Positions 25,293-32,234 of a stretch of DNA of 41,748 bases are shown piece after piece. The notes under the pieces are model-generated. The model had not been told where the DNA came from, searched no databases, and saw nothing but the letters and a program-made list of their open reading frames with translations. Positions within the stretch are counted from its first letter, which is position 1; the number at the start of each line of letters is the position of its first letter. The translations under genes and the position numbers were made by a program. The stretch comes from a virus, in the IMG/VR virus record IMGVR_UViG_3300038696_000127, positions 1 to 41,748 of that record; one strand, written 5' to 3'.

Positions 25293-25567
25293 GACGAGGC
25301 CTTCCGGTGGTCTGGCACGAACTCGCCGTGTGCGCCCTGGATCGGGCGGTGGGTCGCCTCCTTGCAGAATCGGCAAGCGCACGCTTCGGGTCGCCATCGG
25401 GCTGTGCCCCGCTTCTTGCAGTGTCCATCGGTGTGCGGCACGCCGTACCAGCCTTCGCATGACGAGCAGAAGTGGAGGTCGGCGGTGGTGCGGTTGTCGT
25501 CTGACCTGTTTCGGTAGACGTGAACCAAGACAGGAGAATTGCTTGTCTCTGGTGTTGGGGTGGTCAT
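25289..25567 (-). CDS. Small Cys-rich protein
   Basis: This 92-aa protein from ATG 25567 has Cys34, Cys37, Cys50, Cys63, Cys65 and Cys68 (FCSSCEGW, CACRFC), enough for one or two zinc sites. The frame is open further upstream to a GTG at 25684 that overlaps the previous stop as GTGA, giving a possible 131-aa form. No Shine-Dalgarno sequence precedes ATG 25567, but a tiny coupled ORF at 25564-25596 ends on it. The start is therefore open between the two. Confidence 0.65.
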   Translation of the reverse strand: MTTPTPETSNSPVLVHVYRNRSDDNRTTADLHFCSSCEGWYGVPHTDGHCKKRGTARWRPEACACRFCKEATHRPIQGAHGEFVPDHRKASS

Positions 25568-25596
25568 GACGATTGCAAATGGGTGATGGGATACAT
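25564..25596 (-). CDS. Candidate 10-aa leader peptide coupled to the Cys-rich gene
   Basis: AGGAG (on - strand, near 25603-25607) stands six nt before ATG 25596, which opens a frame MYPITHLQSS ending in TGA that overlaps the next ATG (ATGA). Such an arrangement can deliver ribosomes by reinitiation to a start that lacks its own ribosome site. Confidence 0.35.
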   Translation of the reverse strand: MYPITHLQSS

Positions 25597-25680
25597 GAAG
25601 AACTCCTAGGTGTAGGTGAAGGTTGGATCGAGGCGTGGCCGAGCCACTCAGTCGTGACTCGACCCAATACTTCTCCAAGC

Positions 25681-26298
25681 TCACGGCGTCACTCCCGCAT
25701 CCCACTCATCGACACGACGTCGAAGCATCGGCATCAGCTCGTCGTACTCGGCGGCGAACTCGGGGGCACGCTCCTTGACTTCGGCGGCGATGTCGTTGAT
25801 GGTGGCGGCAGGCTCCCACCAGCAGCCGACGGAAACGTGATGGCCTGTATCGGATCGGACGAGTGTGAGTATCTGGTTTTCTGATCCGATCGGCCCGACC
25901 GTCAAGACATCACGGGTGTCCCGAATGACGCCGCCGTGGATGTAGCCGCCACGAATGACGCCTCCACGAATGGCGCCGCCGTGGATGTAGCCGCCACGAA
26001 TGACGCCGCCGTGGATGTAGCCTCCGTGGATGGCGCCGCCGTGGATGACGCCTCCGTAGATGTAGCCGCCGTAGATGTCGCCTCCGTAGATGTAGCCGCC
26101 GTAGATGTCGCCGCCACGGACGACGCCACCGTAGAGGTTGCCTCCGTAGATGTAGCCGCCGTAGATGTAGCCACCGAACACTCGGGCAGTCGGCCCGACA
26201 TAAACCTTGTCTAACACGGTGGCGGTGTCAGCGACCCAGCCACCGCCATTCGGATGTTGGTGAGCTGGCACGCCGAGCGGGTTGGACGCGCGGTTCAC
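25681..26298 (-). CDS. Left-handed beta-helix/pentapeptide-repeat protein
   Basis: The gene encodes 205 aa from GTG 26298, overlapping the upstream stop as GTGA. Residues 18-41 have hexapeptide-like left-handed beta-helix spacing (VADTATVLDKVYVGPTARVF). Residues 42-126 are 17 perfect-length tandem pentapeptides of the form GGxI(Y/H/R). The C-terminal 75 residues carry a GPIGSENQILTLVR...VSVGCWW domain known from many phage early proteins of unknown function. The repeats should stack into a rigid solenoid. Canonical pentapeptide repeats have A(D/N)LxX, so the double-Gly consensus is unusual. Function unknown; DNA mimicry is one known use of such folds. Confidence 0.8.
   Translation of the reverse strand: MNRASNPLGVPAHQHPNGGGWVADTATVLDKVYVGPTARVFGGYIYGGYIYGGNLYGGVVRGGDIYGGYIYGGDIYGGYIYGGVIHGGAIHGGYIHGGVIRGGYIHGGAIRGGVIRGGYIHGGVIRDTRDVLTVGPIGSENQILTLVRSDTGHHVSVGCWWEPAATINDIAAEVKERAPEFAAEYDELMPMLRRRVDEWDAGVTP
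25921..26175 (-). repeat. 17 x 15-bp tandem coding repeat
   Basis: The region consists of 17 in-frame 15-bp units encoding GGYIY, GGDIY, GGVIH, GGYIH, GGAIR, GGVIR and similar. Tyr-ending units are clustered at the N-terminal side and His/Arg-ending ones at the C-terminal side, so the array has a chemical gradient. Confidence 0.9.
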
Positions 26299-26525
26299 GA
26301 CGCCACCTCCCTCATGGCGCAGTCGATGCACACGTCAACAGGGTCGCCGTTGACGTCGGTGCTGAGCATTGCGACGGGGAAGCTGTAGAAGCAGAGGCAG
26401 CACATGACCGTCCCGTCAGGGCATTGAGCTTCGTTGTGCCGCTGGAAGCAACAGAGACGAACAGGCGGAGTGGGTGGTCCCGAGACGAGTGAAGCTCCGT
26501 TCTCTGGTGTCGGTGGTTCGTTCAT
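26295..26525 (-). CDS. Small Cys-rich protein
   Basis: This 76-aa protein has a Pro-rich N-terminus and eight Cys (25, 26, 35, 42, 43, 45, 66, 69), including CCLC and CIDC, consistent with two zinc sites. It overlaps the upstream gene as ATGA and the downstream one as GTGA. Small proteins like this are frequent in actinobacteriophage early regions; no function is known. Confidence 0.75.
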   Translation of the reverse strand: MNEPPTPENGASLVSGPPTPPVRLCCFQRHNEAQCPDGTVMCCLCFYSFPVAMLSTDVNGDPVDVCIDCAMREVAS

Positions 26526-26767
26526 AGGTCTTCCACTCCGATCCCGCTTCCTGTTCCGGCACTCATCTCTTCAACTTCCGCGTCACCGAGCCATCGGAGC
26601 CTGAGCACGTTGGGGTCGAGCATGGTGGGTTCCAGTGTGAAGTGGCTGATCTCTCTGCACAGTTCGCACTTGCGTAGCTGCACACCGGGCTCCACGATCT
26701 TGACGCGGATCAATTGTCCACAGCACGGGGTTTCCTTGCGGCCTTTCATGACGCGGTACTCACCCAT
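26522..26767 (-). CDS. Zinc-ribbon-like small protein
   Basis: This 81-aa protein has Cys15/Cys16 and Cys34/Cys37 (PCCGQ, KCELC) forming a treble-clef or ribbon-like pair, then an acidic C-terminus. ATG 26767 was chosen because AAGGG stands 8 nt before it; ATG 26773 is an alternative. The start lies inside the repeat-coded tail of the methyltransferase gene, overlapping its stop. Confidence 0.7.
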   Translation of the reverse strand: MGEYRVMKGRKETPCCGQLIRVKIVEPGVQLRKCELCREISHFTLEPTMLDPNVLRLRWLGDAEVEEMSAGTGSGIGVEDL

Positions 26768-27656
26768 TTCCATCACCCTTCCGCACACCCTTCCGTACAC
26801 CCTTCCGTGCACCCTTCCGTGCACCCTTCTCATCACTCTTCCGTTCACCCGCGCCGCCCTTGAACAGTGACATGTTGGCGTAGTCCACGGCTACATTGTT
26901 GTTCCCCATTGCTTTCCCCCACGGTTTCTGAAACAGGTACACCTGTTCGTGGTCCACTCTCGCGTTGCCGTTCTCACCTTGCCGGTTGCCGGACACCGCG
27001 ACGTCGGTCACGTCGACCAGCTCGAACCCGATCGACGTCATCGTCGCTCGGTGCCACGCACTGACCGGCTGCTTCACACCCTGGCGGATGTGGTCCTTCA
27101 CGTTGAGCAGCAGGAACCCGCCGTCCTCTAGCAGATCCCACGCCTCGTCCCACAGCTTGCGGTGGAAGCGGCGGTACTCGTCACCCCACTGCATCCCCGC
27201 ACTCGACCCGTCACTCAGGTAGCGCCCGAGCTTGTGCTTGTAGGTGTTGCGCACCGAGTCTTCCTTCGCGTCGTGGTGGTCGGCCATGCGGTTGCCGTAC
27301 GTGGGTGACACGGCGATCAGGTCGAACGATTCGAAGTACCTGTCGCACCACGTGAAGAAGTTGGCGCATACCACGCGGTCCTCTTTCGACAATCTTGGGT
27401 GCGCCTCTGCGACATCTGCCCATTCGCTTTCGATCTCGACGCACATGATGTGCAGCACCCGAGGGTCGGGGAAGTCGTTCTCGATGGCGTGCAGGTCGAA
27501 CACGCCGCCGACGCCACCCATCGGGTCGAGCACGTACCAGTGCTTCTTGTCGGGTTGCGACGCGGCGAGGCGCGTGAGGTACTGCTGCATGGTGTGCATG
27601 ATGGGGCGAGAGAACTTTGCCGGGTGCTTGGTCTCACCACTCGCGTCCGCGCTCAC
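26760..27656 (-). CDS. SAM-dependent DNA methyltransferase with basic repeat tail
   Basis: The gene encodes 298 aa from GTG 27656, overlapping the previous stop as GTGA. Motif I is DPMGGVGG at residues 44-51, an acidic CVEIE follows at 72-76, and motif IV is SPTYGNR at 117-123, a variant of the (N/D/S)PPY amino-methyltransferase motif in which the second Pro is Thr. The target strand base is therefore probably adenine N6 or cytosine N4. The last 22 residues are KGAR/KGVR repeats encoded by 12-bp tandem units. No restriction endonuclease gene is near, so it is an orphan methylase, possibly for anti-restriction. Confidence 0.85.
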   Translation of the reverse strand: MSADASGETKHPAKFSRPIMHTMQQYLTRLAASQPDKKHWYVLDPMGGVGGVFDLHAIENDFPDPRVLHIMCVEIESEWADVAEAHPRLSKEDRVVCANFFTWCDRYFESFDLIAVSPTYGNRMADHHDAKEDSVRNTYKHKLGRYLSDGSSAGMQWGDEYRRFHRKLWDEAWDLLEDGGFLLLNVKDHIRQGVKQPVSAWHRATMTSIGFELVDVTDVAVSGNRQGENGNARVDHEQVYLFQKPWGKAMGNNNVAVDYANMSLFKGGAGERKSDEKGARKGARKGVRKGVRKGDGNG

Positions 27657-27925
27657 GACAGCTCCCTGTTCTGTACCCAGCTTATTGTTTTGATCGCGAA
27701 GTTGCGTTGCTTCTGGTCCATCTGGTGCCACAGTTCCAGCACCTCGGCTTCAGCTTCCGCCGCTCGCCCTCTGGCCTTGAGGTACTGGATCACGAGCGAC
27801 GTGCTCTTGCCGCTATCGGCCACGCTGACGGTGCCTTCGGGTGTGGCCGGTCTGCCCTTGCTCATCGCGCTCACCGCGCTCACCGCGCTTGTTTCGTTTG
27901 CTTCGCTTGCTGCTTGCTGTTCCAT
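27653..27925 (-). CDS. Small hypothetical protein
   Basis: This 90-aa protein from ATG 27925, preceded by AAGGAGA, has an Ala/Ser/Glu-rich N-terminus (40 aa) and a helical C-terminal half (LVIQYLKARGRAAEAEAEVLELWHQM). It overlaps the upstream gene by 46 nt and the methyltransferase by GTGA. The basic/acidic helix could dimerise. Function unknown. Confidence 0.65.
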   Translation of the reverse strand: MEQQAASEANETSAVSAVSAMSKGRPATPEGTVSVADSGKSTSLVIQYLKARGRAAEAEAEVLELWHQMDQKQRNFAIKTISWVQNRELS

Positions 27926-28125
27926 AGTTGTCTCCTTGTATCTCTGAGTTTCTGTTCTTGTTCGCGTCTCTTGACCAGTTTGTACTGAGCAAGGCGCTTG
28001 CGTAGTTGTTTCCATATGTGTGCCTGATCGCGCCACCTCAATGACGCCGCTTCATACTCGACTAGGAGGTCGGCTATCTCGATGGCGTACTCTTGAGAGT
28101 CTCGCTTCGTAACGATCGGTGCCAT
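27880..28125 (-). CDS. Small helical basic protein
   Basis: This 81-aa protein is almost entirely helical and Lys/Arg/Gln-rich in its C-terminal half (KRLAQYKLVKRREQEQKL). ATG 28125 has only a weak ribosome site. The 46-nt overlap with the downstream gene is long for this genome, so the end or start of one of the two may be misjudged. Confidence 0.55.
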   Translation of the reverse strand: MAPIVTKRDSQEYAIEIADLLVEYEAASLRWRDQAHIWKQLRKRLAQYKLVKRREQEQKLRDTRRQLWNSKQQAKQTKQAR

Positions 28126-28166
28126 GTGTAGCCAGCCTGCCGTTCAGCCTGCGCCCATCGTCAGGA

Positions 28167-28979
28167 TCAGGTAGTCGGTGACCCTGCGGAAGAACTCTCG
28201 ACAGTTAGCGCAGAGATCATCCGGCGCGCAATGGTCGGTCCGATCCCCTCCACCTCCCGTAGCTGCTTCTCGGTCACATCCCACGACATCGGTACTCCGC
28301 CGAAGTGTCGGACGATCGCTCGGGCTTTCTCCGAGCCGAGGCCATCGATCCCCTGAAGAAAGTGCACTGCCCAGTCTTCGTTCGTGATCGAACCCCACGG
28401 TGAGGTCGGGCCAGGACGCCGGACCAGGCTCCCATGCCGTGCTTTCATCGACCACTGAGCGAAGCTCCTCACCCACCTCGCGGTGTCTACTGTTGTCTCT
28501 GTCCATACTGTGTGTATCCCTTTCTCCATGAGTGACATGATCATGCCATCTAGTTGTGTGCGTGTGATGTTGGATGACCACTTGTTGATCATCAGTATTC
28601 CGTCTGTTGTGTATCGCAGCTTGCCTTCTAATACTACGACGGGGATGGGGAGTGGCTGCATCATGGCGACTTCTCGTGCGAGCCTGCCGTCCTGGATCGA
28701 GGCGATGAAGTCCTTCACCTCTTTGCGTTGCACTCCCCACCATTCGCCGCGTGCCCGCCAGAAGACGTCGCACCCGTAGCGTTCGGGCAGCATCGACACC
28801 TCACCTTCGTGCTCGGTGCCGACGCCCACGAGACCGGCGATATGCGGGTCGCGTTCGGTGGGGGCGACGACGAAGATCGGTTGCTGCACTTTCCTCCCCT
28901 CCTTCGCCGTCGCCTTCTTGCCTGCTACTTTGCGCGCTGCGTTCCTGCGCCGGGTGGTCACTTGCGTGGGCATCCCCAT
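28167..28979 (-). CDS. ERCC4-type nuclease with tandem helix-hairpin-helix
   Basis: This 270-aa protein has a basic N-terminal extension (10-30, AARKVAGKKATAKEGRK) and an XPF/ERCC4-like nuclease core with D71 (CDVFW), QRKEVKD at 84-90 and SIQDGRL at 94-100. It ends with two HhH motifs (GIDGLGSEKARAIV and VEGIGPTIARRMI). XPF-family enzymes cut branched or flapped DNA. The usual ERK triad reads QRK here. It overlaps the amidase gene by 22 nt. A role in resolving recombination intermediates before packaging is likely by family. Confidence 0.8.
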   Translation of the reverse strand: MGMPTQVTTRRRNAARKVAGKKATAKEGRKVQQPIFVVAPTERDPHIAGLVGVGTEHEGEVSMLPERYGCDVFWRARGEWWGVQRKEVKDFIASIQDGRLAREVAMMQPLPIPVVVLEGKLRYTTDGILMINKWSSNITRTQLDGMIMSLMEKGIHTVWTETTVDTARWVRSFAQWSMKARHGSLVRRPGPTSPWGSITNEDWAVHFLQGIDGLGSEKARAIVRHFGGVPMSWDVTEKQLREVEGIGPTIARRMISALTVESSSAGSPTT

Positions 28980-29848
28980 GCGTCAACACCATCGGGCCGC
29001 GGTCCGACGATGACGCCGCTGGCTCGCATCCACGAGTTGTTCGGCATGATCTGGACGTCCACTTTGTCGCCGTTGAGGAACTTGTGGACTTCCATCGTGC
29101 CGGGGTCTTTCACCCACGTCTTCGTGCCGTTGGAGAACTGCTGATAGATGGCGTCGTGGGTGGCGTGCTTGAGGTATCCGAGTGACATGGTGTCTCCTGT
29201 TCGTGGGGTAGTTGATGGTGTACTTGCTACGGGTGGGCGGATGGGTTGGTCGGATGGTTCGGGTTGCGGTGCTTGCTTCAGCGACAGGTTGATCTCCATG
29301 ACGCGTCGCCGGATGAAGGGCAGGTCGTTGTACAGCCAGTCGCCGGGGCAGTCACTTGCCCCTGGGTGGGCGGGGTTGTCTCGGTGTCCGAGGATCTTCG
29401 TGTCGGGTGCCGACCAGCCTTGTTCTTGCATCCACGCGATGCCCCACGCCAGCCCTTCCAGCTCGCGAGTGGTGGGTTTTTCGGACAGCTTGTGGCCGGG
29501 GTGGAAGTACCCCATGAGGCAGATCGCTTCGCCTTGCTCGTTGCGGTCCTTGGTTGCCGCTGATCGGTGGCCTTCTCGACACCCGGCGATGGTGACTTCT
29601 CTGGTCGCCACGTTGTAGTGGACCACGACGTCGTACGCGATGGTCGAGTAGCCGCGTCCGTGGCTGAACCTCTCCAGTTCTCTGAGTGCCATGACGGGGA
29701 ACGTTCCCATCCTGCCGCCCGCGGTGTGGTGGACGTAGGTCTCAGGGTCGCTCAGTTTCTCGGAGAAGGGTTGTCGCACCCAGTTGATCCCCCATTCTGT
29801 TGCCCGCATGAACTTGATGTAGTGCGGTGCTCTGCTTTCGACGCTCAT
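28958..29848 (-). CDS. Endolysin, N-acetylmuramoyl-L-alanine amidase
   Basis: This 296-aa protein has an Amidase_2/PGRP-type domain at residues 1-185 with zinc ligands H40 or H41 (VHHTAG), H155 (LGHRDN) and C167 (DCPGD). A Pro/Thr-rich linker (190-220) and a C-terminal 75-aa domain, probably wall-binding, complete it. It cleaves the amide bond between muramic acid and the peptide stem. A CA-rich leader with AAGGAGC ribosome site precedes the ATG. It lies among recombination genes on the early strand instead of beside the holin. Confidence 0.9.
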   Translation of the reverse strand: MSVESRAPHYIKFMRATEWGINWVRQPFSEKLSDPETYVHHTAGGRMGTFPVMALRELERFSHGRGYSTIAYDVVVHYNVATREVTIAGCREGHRSAATKDRNEQGEAICLMGYFHPGHKLSEKPTTRELEGLAWGIAWMQEQGWSAPDTKILGHRDNPAHPGASDCPGDWLYNDLPFIRRRVMEINLSLKQAPQPEPSDQPIRPPVASTPSTTPRTGDTMSLGYLKHATHDAIYQQFSNGTKTWVKDPGTMEVHKFLNGDKVDVQIMPNNSWMRASGVIVGPRPDGVDAWGCPRK

Positions 29849-29889
29849 GTTGTAGCTCCTTGGTGTGTGTTGTTACGTGGCTTGGGATA

Positions 29890-29915
29890 GGGGGTACGGG
29901 GGGCGGAGCCACCTG
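29890..29915 (+). repeat. G-rich dispersed repeat, copy 3
   Basis: Intergenic copy immediately after the stop of the Sak4-like gene (read on the - strand). It differs from copy 2 at two positions and from copy 1 mainly by one missing C and three substitutions. Confidence 0.5.
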
Positions 29916-30710
29916 TCATTTGCGCATCTTGAGTTCCCATCCGCCCACCTCCACGAGGTAGTCGATGGCGAACTCGTCCATTGGTTGCCTCTCTTGCAGC
30001 TCGCGACCGCGGTCCTTGGCTGTGGTGTAGCGCCATTGGTCGATCTTCGGGTGGTCGAGGAAGATGTTGGTCGCGCTGGCATGGGGGAGTGTTTTCTGGC
30101 CTTTGGGTTTGTAGCCGATGAATCCGTAGAGTGCCTTGTCGTCCACGTCTGCTTGTCTTCCGAGTTCGGTGGCTTCGCAGACGATGATGCTGTGGCCTCG
30201 CCACTTGTGCAGGTTGCGGTAGAACTTCTGCTGGTACTGCTTGTTGATAGCGGGCCATTGCATTGCTTCCGCTAGCGCCGCTGAGTATTCTTTGCTGTCC
30301 TTGGTGTCGCGTCTGAGCTGCGCCATGTAGTCAGCGATGTCGGTACCTTGCACGGTGTCGAGCCACCACGCTTGCACGATCTCCCACGTGACGGTCGCCG
30401 GGTCGATGGTGAGCCATGAGTTCTCGGGGTCGGCGTCGTTCACGATGTCTGCGAACTGGTCTGTGAACGCTTCCCACTCAGCGTCCACCTCGTGGATGAT
30501 GACGTTGCCCTGGTCCATCACGTCCTGGTATTCCGTCGCGAGCAGCCGTTCGTAGGTCATCGAGTAGTCCATGTCGATGACGTGGAACGTGTCGTCTGGC
30601 CGGTACCTGGCGATGTTCAGCGTGATGGTGGACTTGCCGGTGCCTGCCCCGCCGTACGCAAGAATCCTTTCCTTGAATCGGTGCGGTGATTCGATGTACT
30701 TAGTGACCAT
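29916..30710 (-). CDS. RecA/Sak4-like P-loop ATPase
   Basis: This 264-aa protein has Walker A GGAGTGKST at residues 20-28, a VIDMDYSMT strand at 44-52 and a SWLTIDPAT Walker B-like strand near 98-106. Its compact RecA-fold size is typical of Sak4-type single-strand annealing or AAA ATPases in phages. It follows the exonuclease gene with a one-base gap, so the two form a plausible exonuclease-annealase recombination pair. Profile comparison would be needed to separate Sak4 from other RecA-like ATPases. Confidence 0.75.
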   Translation of the reverse strand: MVTKYIESPHRFKERILAYGGAGTGKSTITLNIARYRPDDTFHVIDMDYSMTYERLLATEYQDVMDQGNVIIHEVDAEWEAFTDQFADIVNDADPENSWLTIDPATVTWEIVQAWWLDTVQGTDIADYMAQLRRDTKDSKEYSAALAEAMQWPAINKQYQQKFYRNLHKWRGHSIIVCEATELGRQADVDDKALYGFIGYKPKGQKTLPHASATNIFLDHPKIDQWRYTTAKDRGRELQERQPMDEFAIDYLVEVGGWELKMRK

Positions 30711-30711
30711 G

Positions 30712-31719
30712 TTACTTGTCCTTCTTGTTGGTTGTGCTCTTGTTCTTGTCGTCGTTCTTCTTCACGGTGACCTTCGTGTATCCACCTGCCGCGACTGAGT
30801 ACCCCTTGCGTGCCACGTCTTGCACCTTCAGGGTGTACTCGTTGTCGCCCACCTTGACCATGCTGGTGTCGCCGGGTTCCAGGCCGCTGCCTTCGAACCA
30901 TCCCTCGACGCCCTCCTTCGCTGCCTTGATCTGCTTCGCCAGAGCTGCCGACTCTGCGTCGAGCGGCTTCTTCGTGGCCTCCAGCTCGGTGATCAGCGTC
31001 AGCAGCGGAGCGATCACGTCGTCGGCGGGACGTTCCTTGGGCTCGGGTGAGTCGTCGTCGTGCAGGTAGTAGAACGGGCACGGGTACTGAGCAGTCGAAC
31101 AGCTCACGTCCATCACGTGCTTGCCTGAGTTGATCAGCCCCTCCAGTTTCGCGATGCGCTTCTTGATGGCGAGCAACGGGAGCACTGGGTCGGGGTAGGC
31201 GAACGATTGGATCTCCAGAATCTCTTCCTTGTCGGGGTCGTACAGCCCACCGACGAAGAACGCGGAGCCATCGGTGACGCCCATCGCTTTCGTTGCGTGC
31301 TGGTACACGGCCAACTGCATCGGGTAGTACGGCATCACCTCCACGCCCGAACGGATGAACTTGCTCCACGTGCTCGGGCGGAACTTCTTCGCTTCCCACA
31401 GTGAGCCCTTCGCGATGCCGTCGATGTGGCCGCGGATCACCACGCCGTCCATCACCTTGATCTCGACAGCGAGCTGATCGTCTGTCACCCCCTCGCCCTC
31501 GCCGTATTCGTCCACCCACGTGCCGCGGATCACGTCTTCCATCGCGGTGCCTTCGTCCAGCACCTCCTGAAACCATTGCGGGTGCGCCATTGGTTCGTAC
31601 GCTTGATCGAGAGCGGCGAAGATCCTGTCGCACATAGACAGGCCGCTGGCGCGATACACCACCAGCTCCTCTCCATCATCGGTCGTCTCGACGTACCTGG
31701 TTGGTCGGTTGTCACTCAT
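30712..31719 (-). CDS. Cas4/RecB-type PD-(D/E)XK exonuclease
   Basis: This 335-aa protein has C30, E61, GHID with D100, E109-A-K111 and the QLAVY motif (Q135, Y139), which make up the RecB/Cas4 nuclease fold. Cys207 and Cys214 follow. With C30 they could be three of the four Cys that bind a 4Fe-4S cluster in Cas4/AddB nucleases; I see no fourth. The C-terminal 100 residues are helical then Lys-rich. It probably resects DNA ends for the neighbouring ATPase. The leader has a CA-rich stretch and GAGGAGC ribosome site. Confidence 0.85.
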   Translation of the reverse strand: MSDNRPTRYVETTDDGEELVVYRASGLSMCDRIFAALDQAYEPMAHPQWFQEVLDEGTAMEDVIRGTWVDEYGEGEGVTDDQLAVEIKVMDGVVIRGHIDGIAKGSLWEAKKFRPSTWSKFIRSGVEVMPYYPMQLAVYQHATKAMGVTDGSAFFVGGLYDPDKEEILEIQSFAYPDPVLPLLAIKKRIAKLEGLINSGKHVMDVSCSTAQYPCPFYYLHDDDSPEPKERPADDVIAPLLTLITELEATKKPLDAESAALAKQIKAAKEGVEGWFEGSGLEPGDTSMVKVGDNEYTLKVQDVARKGYSVAAGGYTKVTVKKNDDKNKSTTNKKDK

Positions 31720-31764
31720 TGTTGCTCCTCATTGTTGGTGTGTGTGCTTGCGTTTGTTATCTGG

Positions 31765-32052
31765 TCACTCATCGCCCCACCCCTCGGGCAGGGTGTCTGG
31801 CACCTCTGCGTCACGTGGTCCATGGCTGCCTTTCTCAGCGAGCGCGACGTGCATGATGGCTTGGAGTAGGGGGAGCGCGGCGTCGACAGGCCAGAGCAGG
31901 TGGTGCTCGCTGCCATCGACGGTAAACGCTCGCACTTCCATCATCACCACCCGGTCGCCGTCTTCGAAGTCAAACCTCGCGGTGGATGTGTGTGCGCTGA
32001 CGACTACCTGATTGCGGATGTCGTCATCGTCTACGGTTTCATCGTAGTCCAT
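31765..32052 (-). CDS. Small acidic hypothetical protein
   Basis: This 95-aa acidic protein shows an alternating-strand region (ARFDFEDGDRVVMMEVRAF) and a central helix (LLQAIMHVALAEKG). Ribosome site GAGAGG. It has its own promoter (-10 at 32101-32106) after the 32147-32179 terminator, and precedes the exonuclease gene. No family recognised. Confidence 0.65.
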   Translation of the reverse strand: MDYDETVDDDDIRNQVVVSAHTSTARFDFEDGDRVVMMEVRAFTVDGSEHHLLWPVDAALPLLQAIMHVALAEKGSHGPRDAEVPDTLPEGWGDE

Positions 32053-32100
32053 GTGTACCTCTCTTGTTGTGTGTGTTGCTTGCGCTTAGTGTTCGTCTTC

Positions 32101-32106
32101 ATGCTA
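32101..32106 (-). promoter_or_regulatory. -10 box (TAGCAT on - strand) for the exonuclease operon
   Basis: TAGCAT on the - strand is placed between the terminator at 32147-32179 and ATG 32052. The leader of about 40 nt contains GCAAGCAACACACACAA and a ribosome site. No good -35 is evident. Confidence 0.4.
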
Positions 32107-32146
32107 TGTCCAGTCGGAATCGTAACACACCGACCGGGCGAAGGAA

Positions 32147-32179
32147 AGCCCCCACCTCTCACCGTGAGAGATGGGGGCT
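32147..32179 (-). terminator. Terminator after the histone-tail gene
   Basis: AGCCCCCA (32147-32154) pairs with TGGGGGCT (32172-32179), and inside it CTCTCAC pairs with GTGAGAG, giving a long interrupted stem. It is about 55 nt after the stop of the 193-aa gene. Confidence 0.8.
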
Positions 32180-32190
32180 CGGACCCCCGC

Positions 32191-32230
32191 CCCACTGCGC
32201 CCCGTTGCGCCCCACTGCGCCCCGTTGCGT
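32191..32230. repeat. Four 10-bp tandem units
   Basis: CCCACTGCGC and CCCGTTGCGC alternate twice, making a 20-bp period, right after the stop of the 193-aa gene and before its terminator. Confidence 0.7.
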
Positions 32231-32234
32231 AGCG

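Noticed and set aside
25936-26214. Rightward repeat frame (VDVAATDDA type) and possible CRISPR-like array
   Set aside because: It is the complement of the 15-bp coding repeats. The units are contiguous with no spacers, so this is not a CRISPR array.
28144-28240. Possible extra reading frame with CANC at the end of the ERCC4 gene
   Set aside because: The frame is a shadow of the ERCC4 gene apart from its last 7 codons, with no ribosome site or independent start.
24699-32113. Identical 12-mer CTGGACATAGCA at 24699-24710 (+) and 32113-32102 (-), both in promoter regions
   Set aside because: Exact 12-base matches between two sites are expected by chance in a sequence of this length; the two promoters use it differently.
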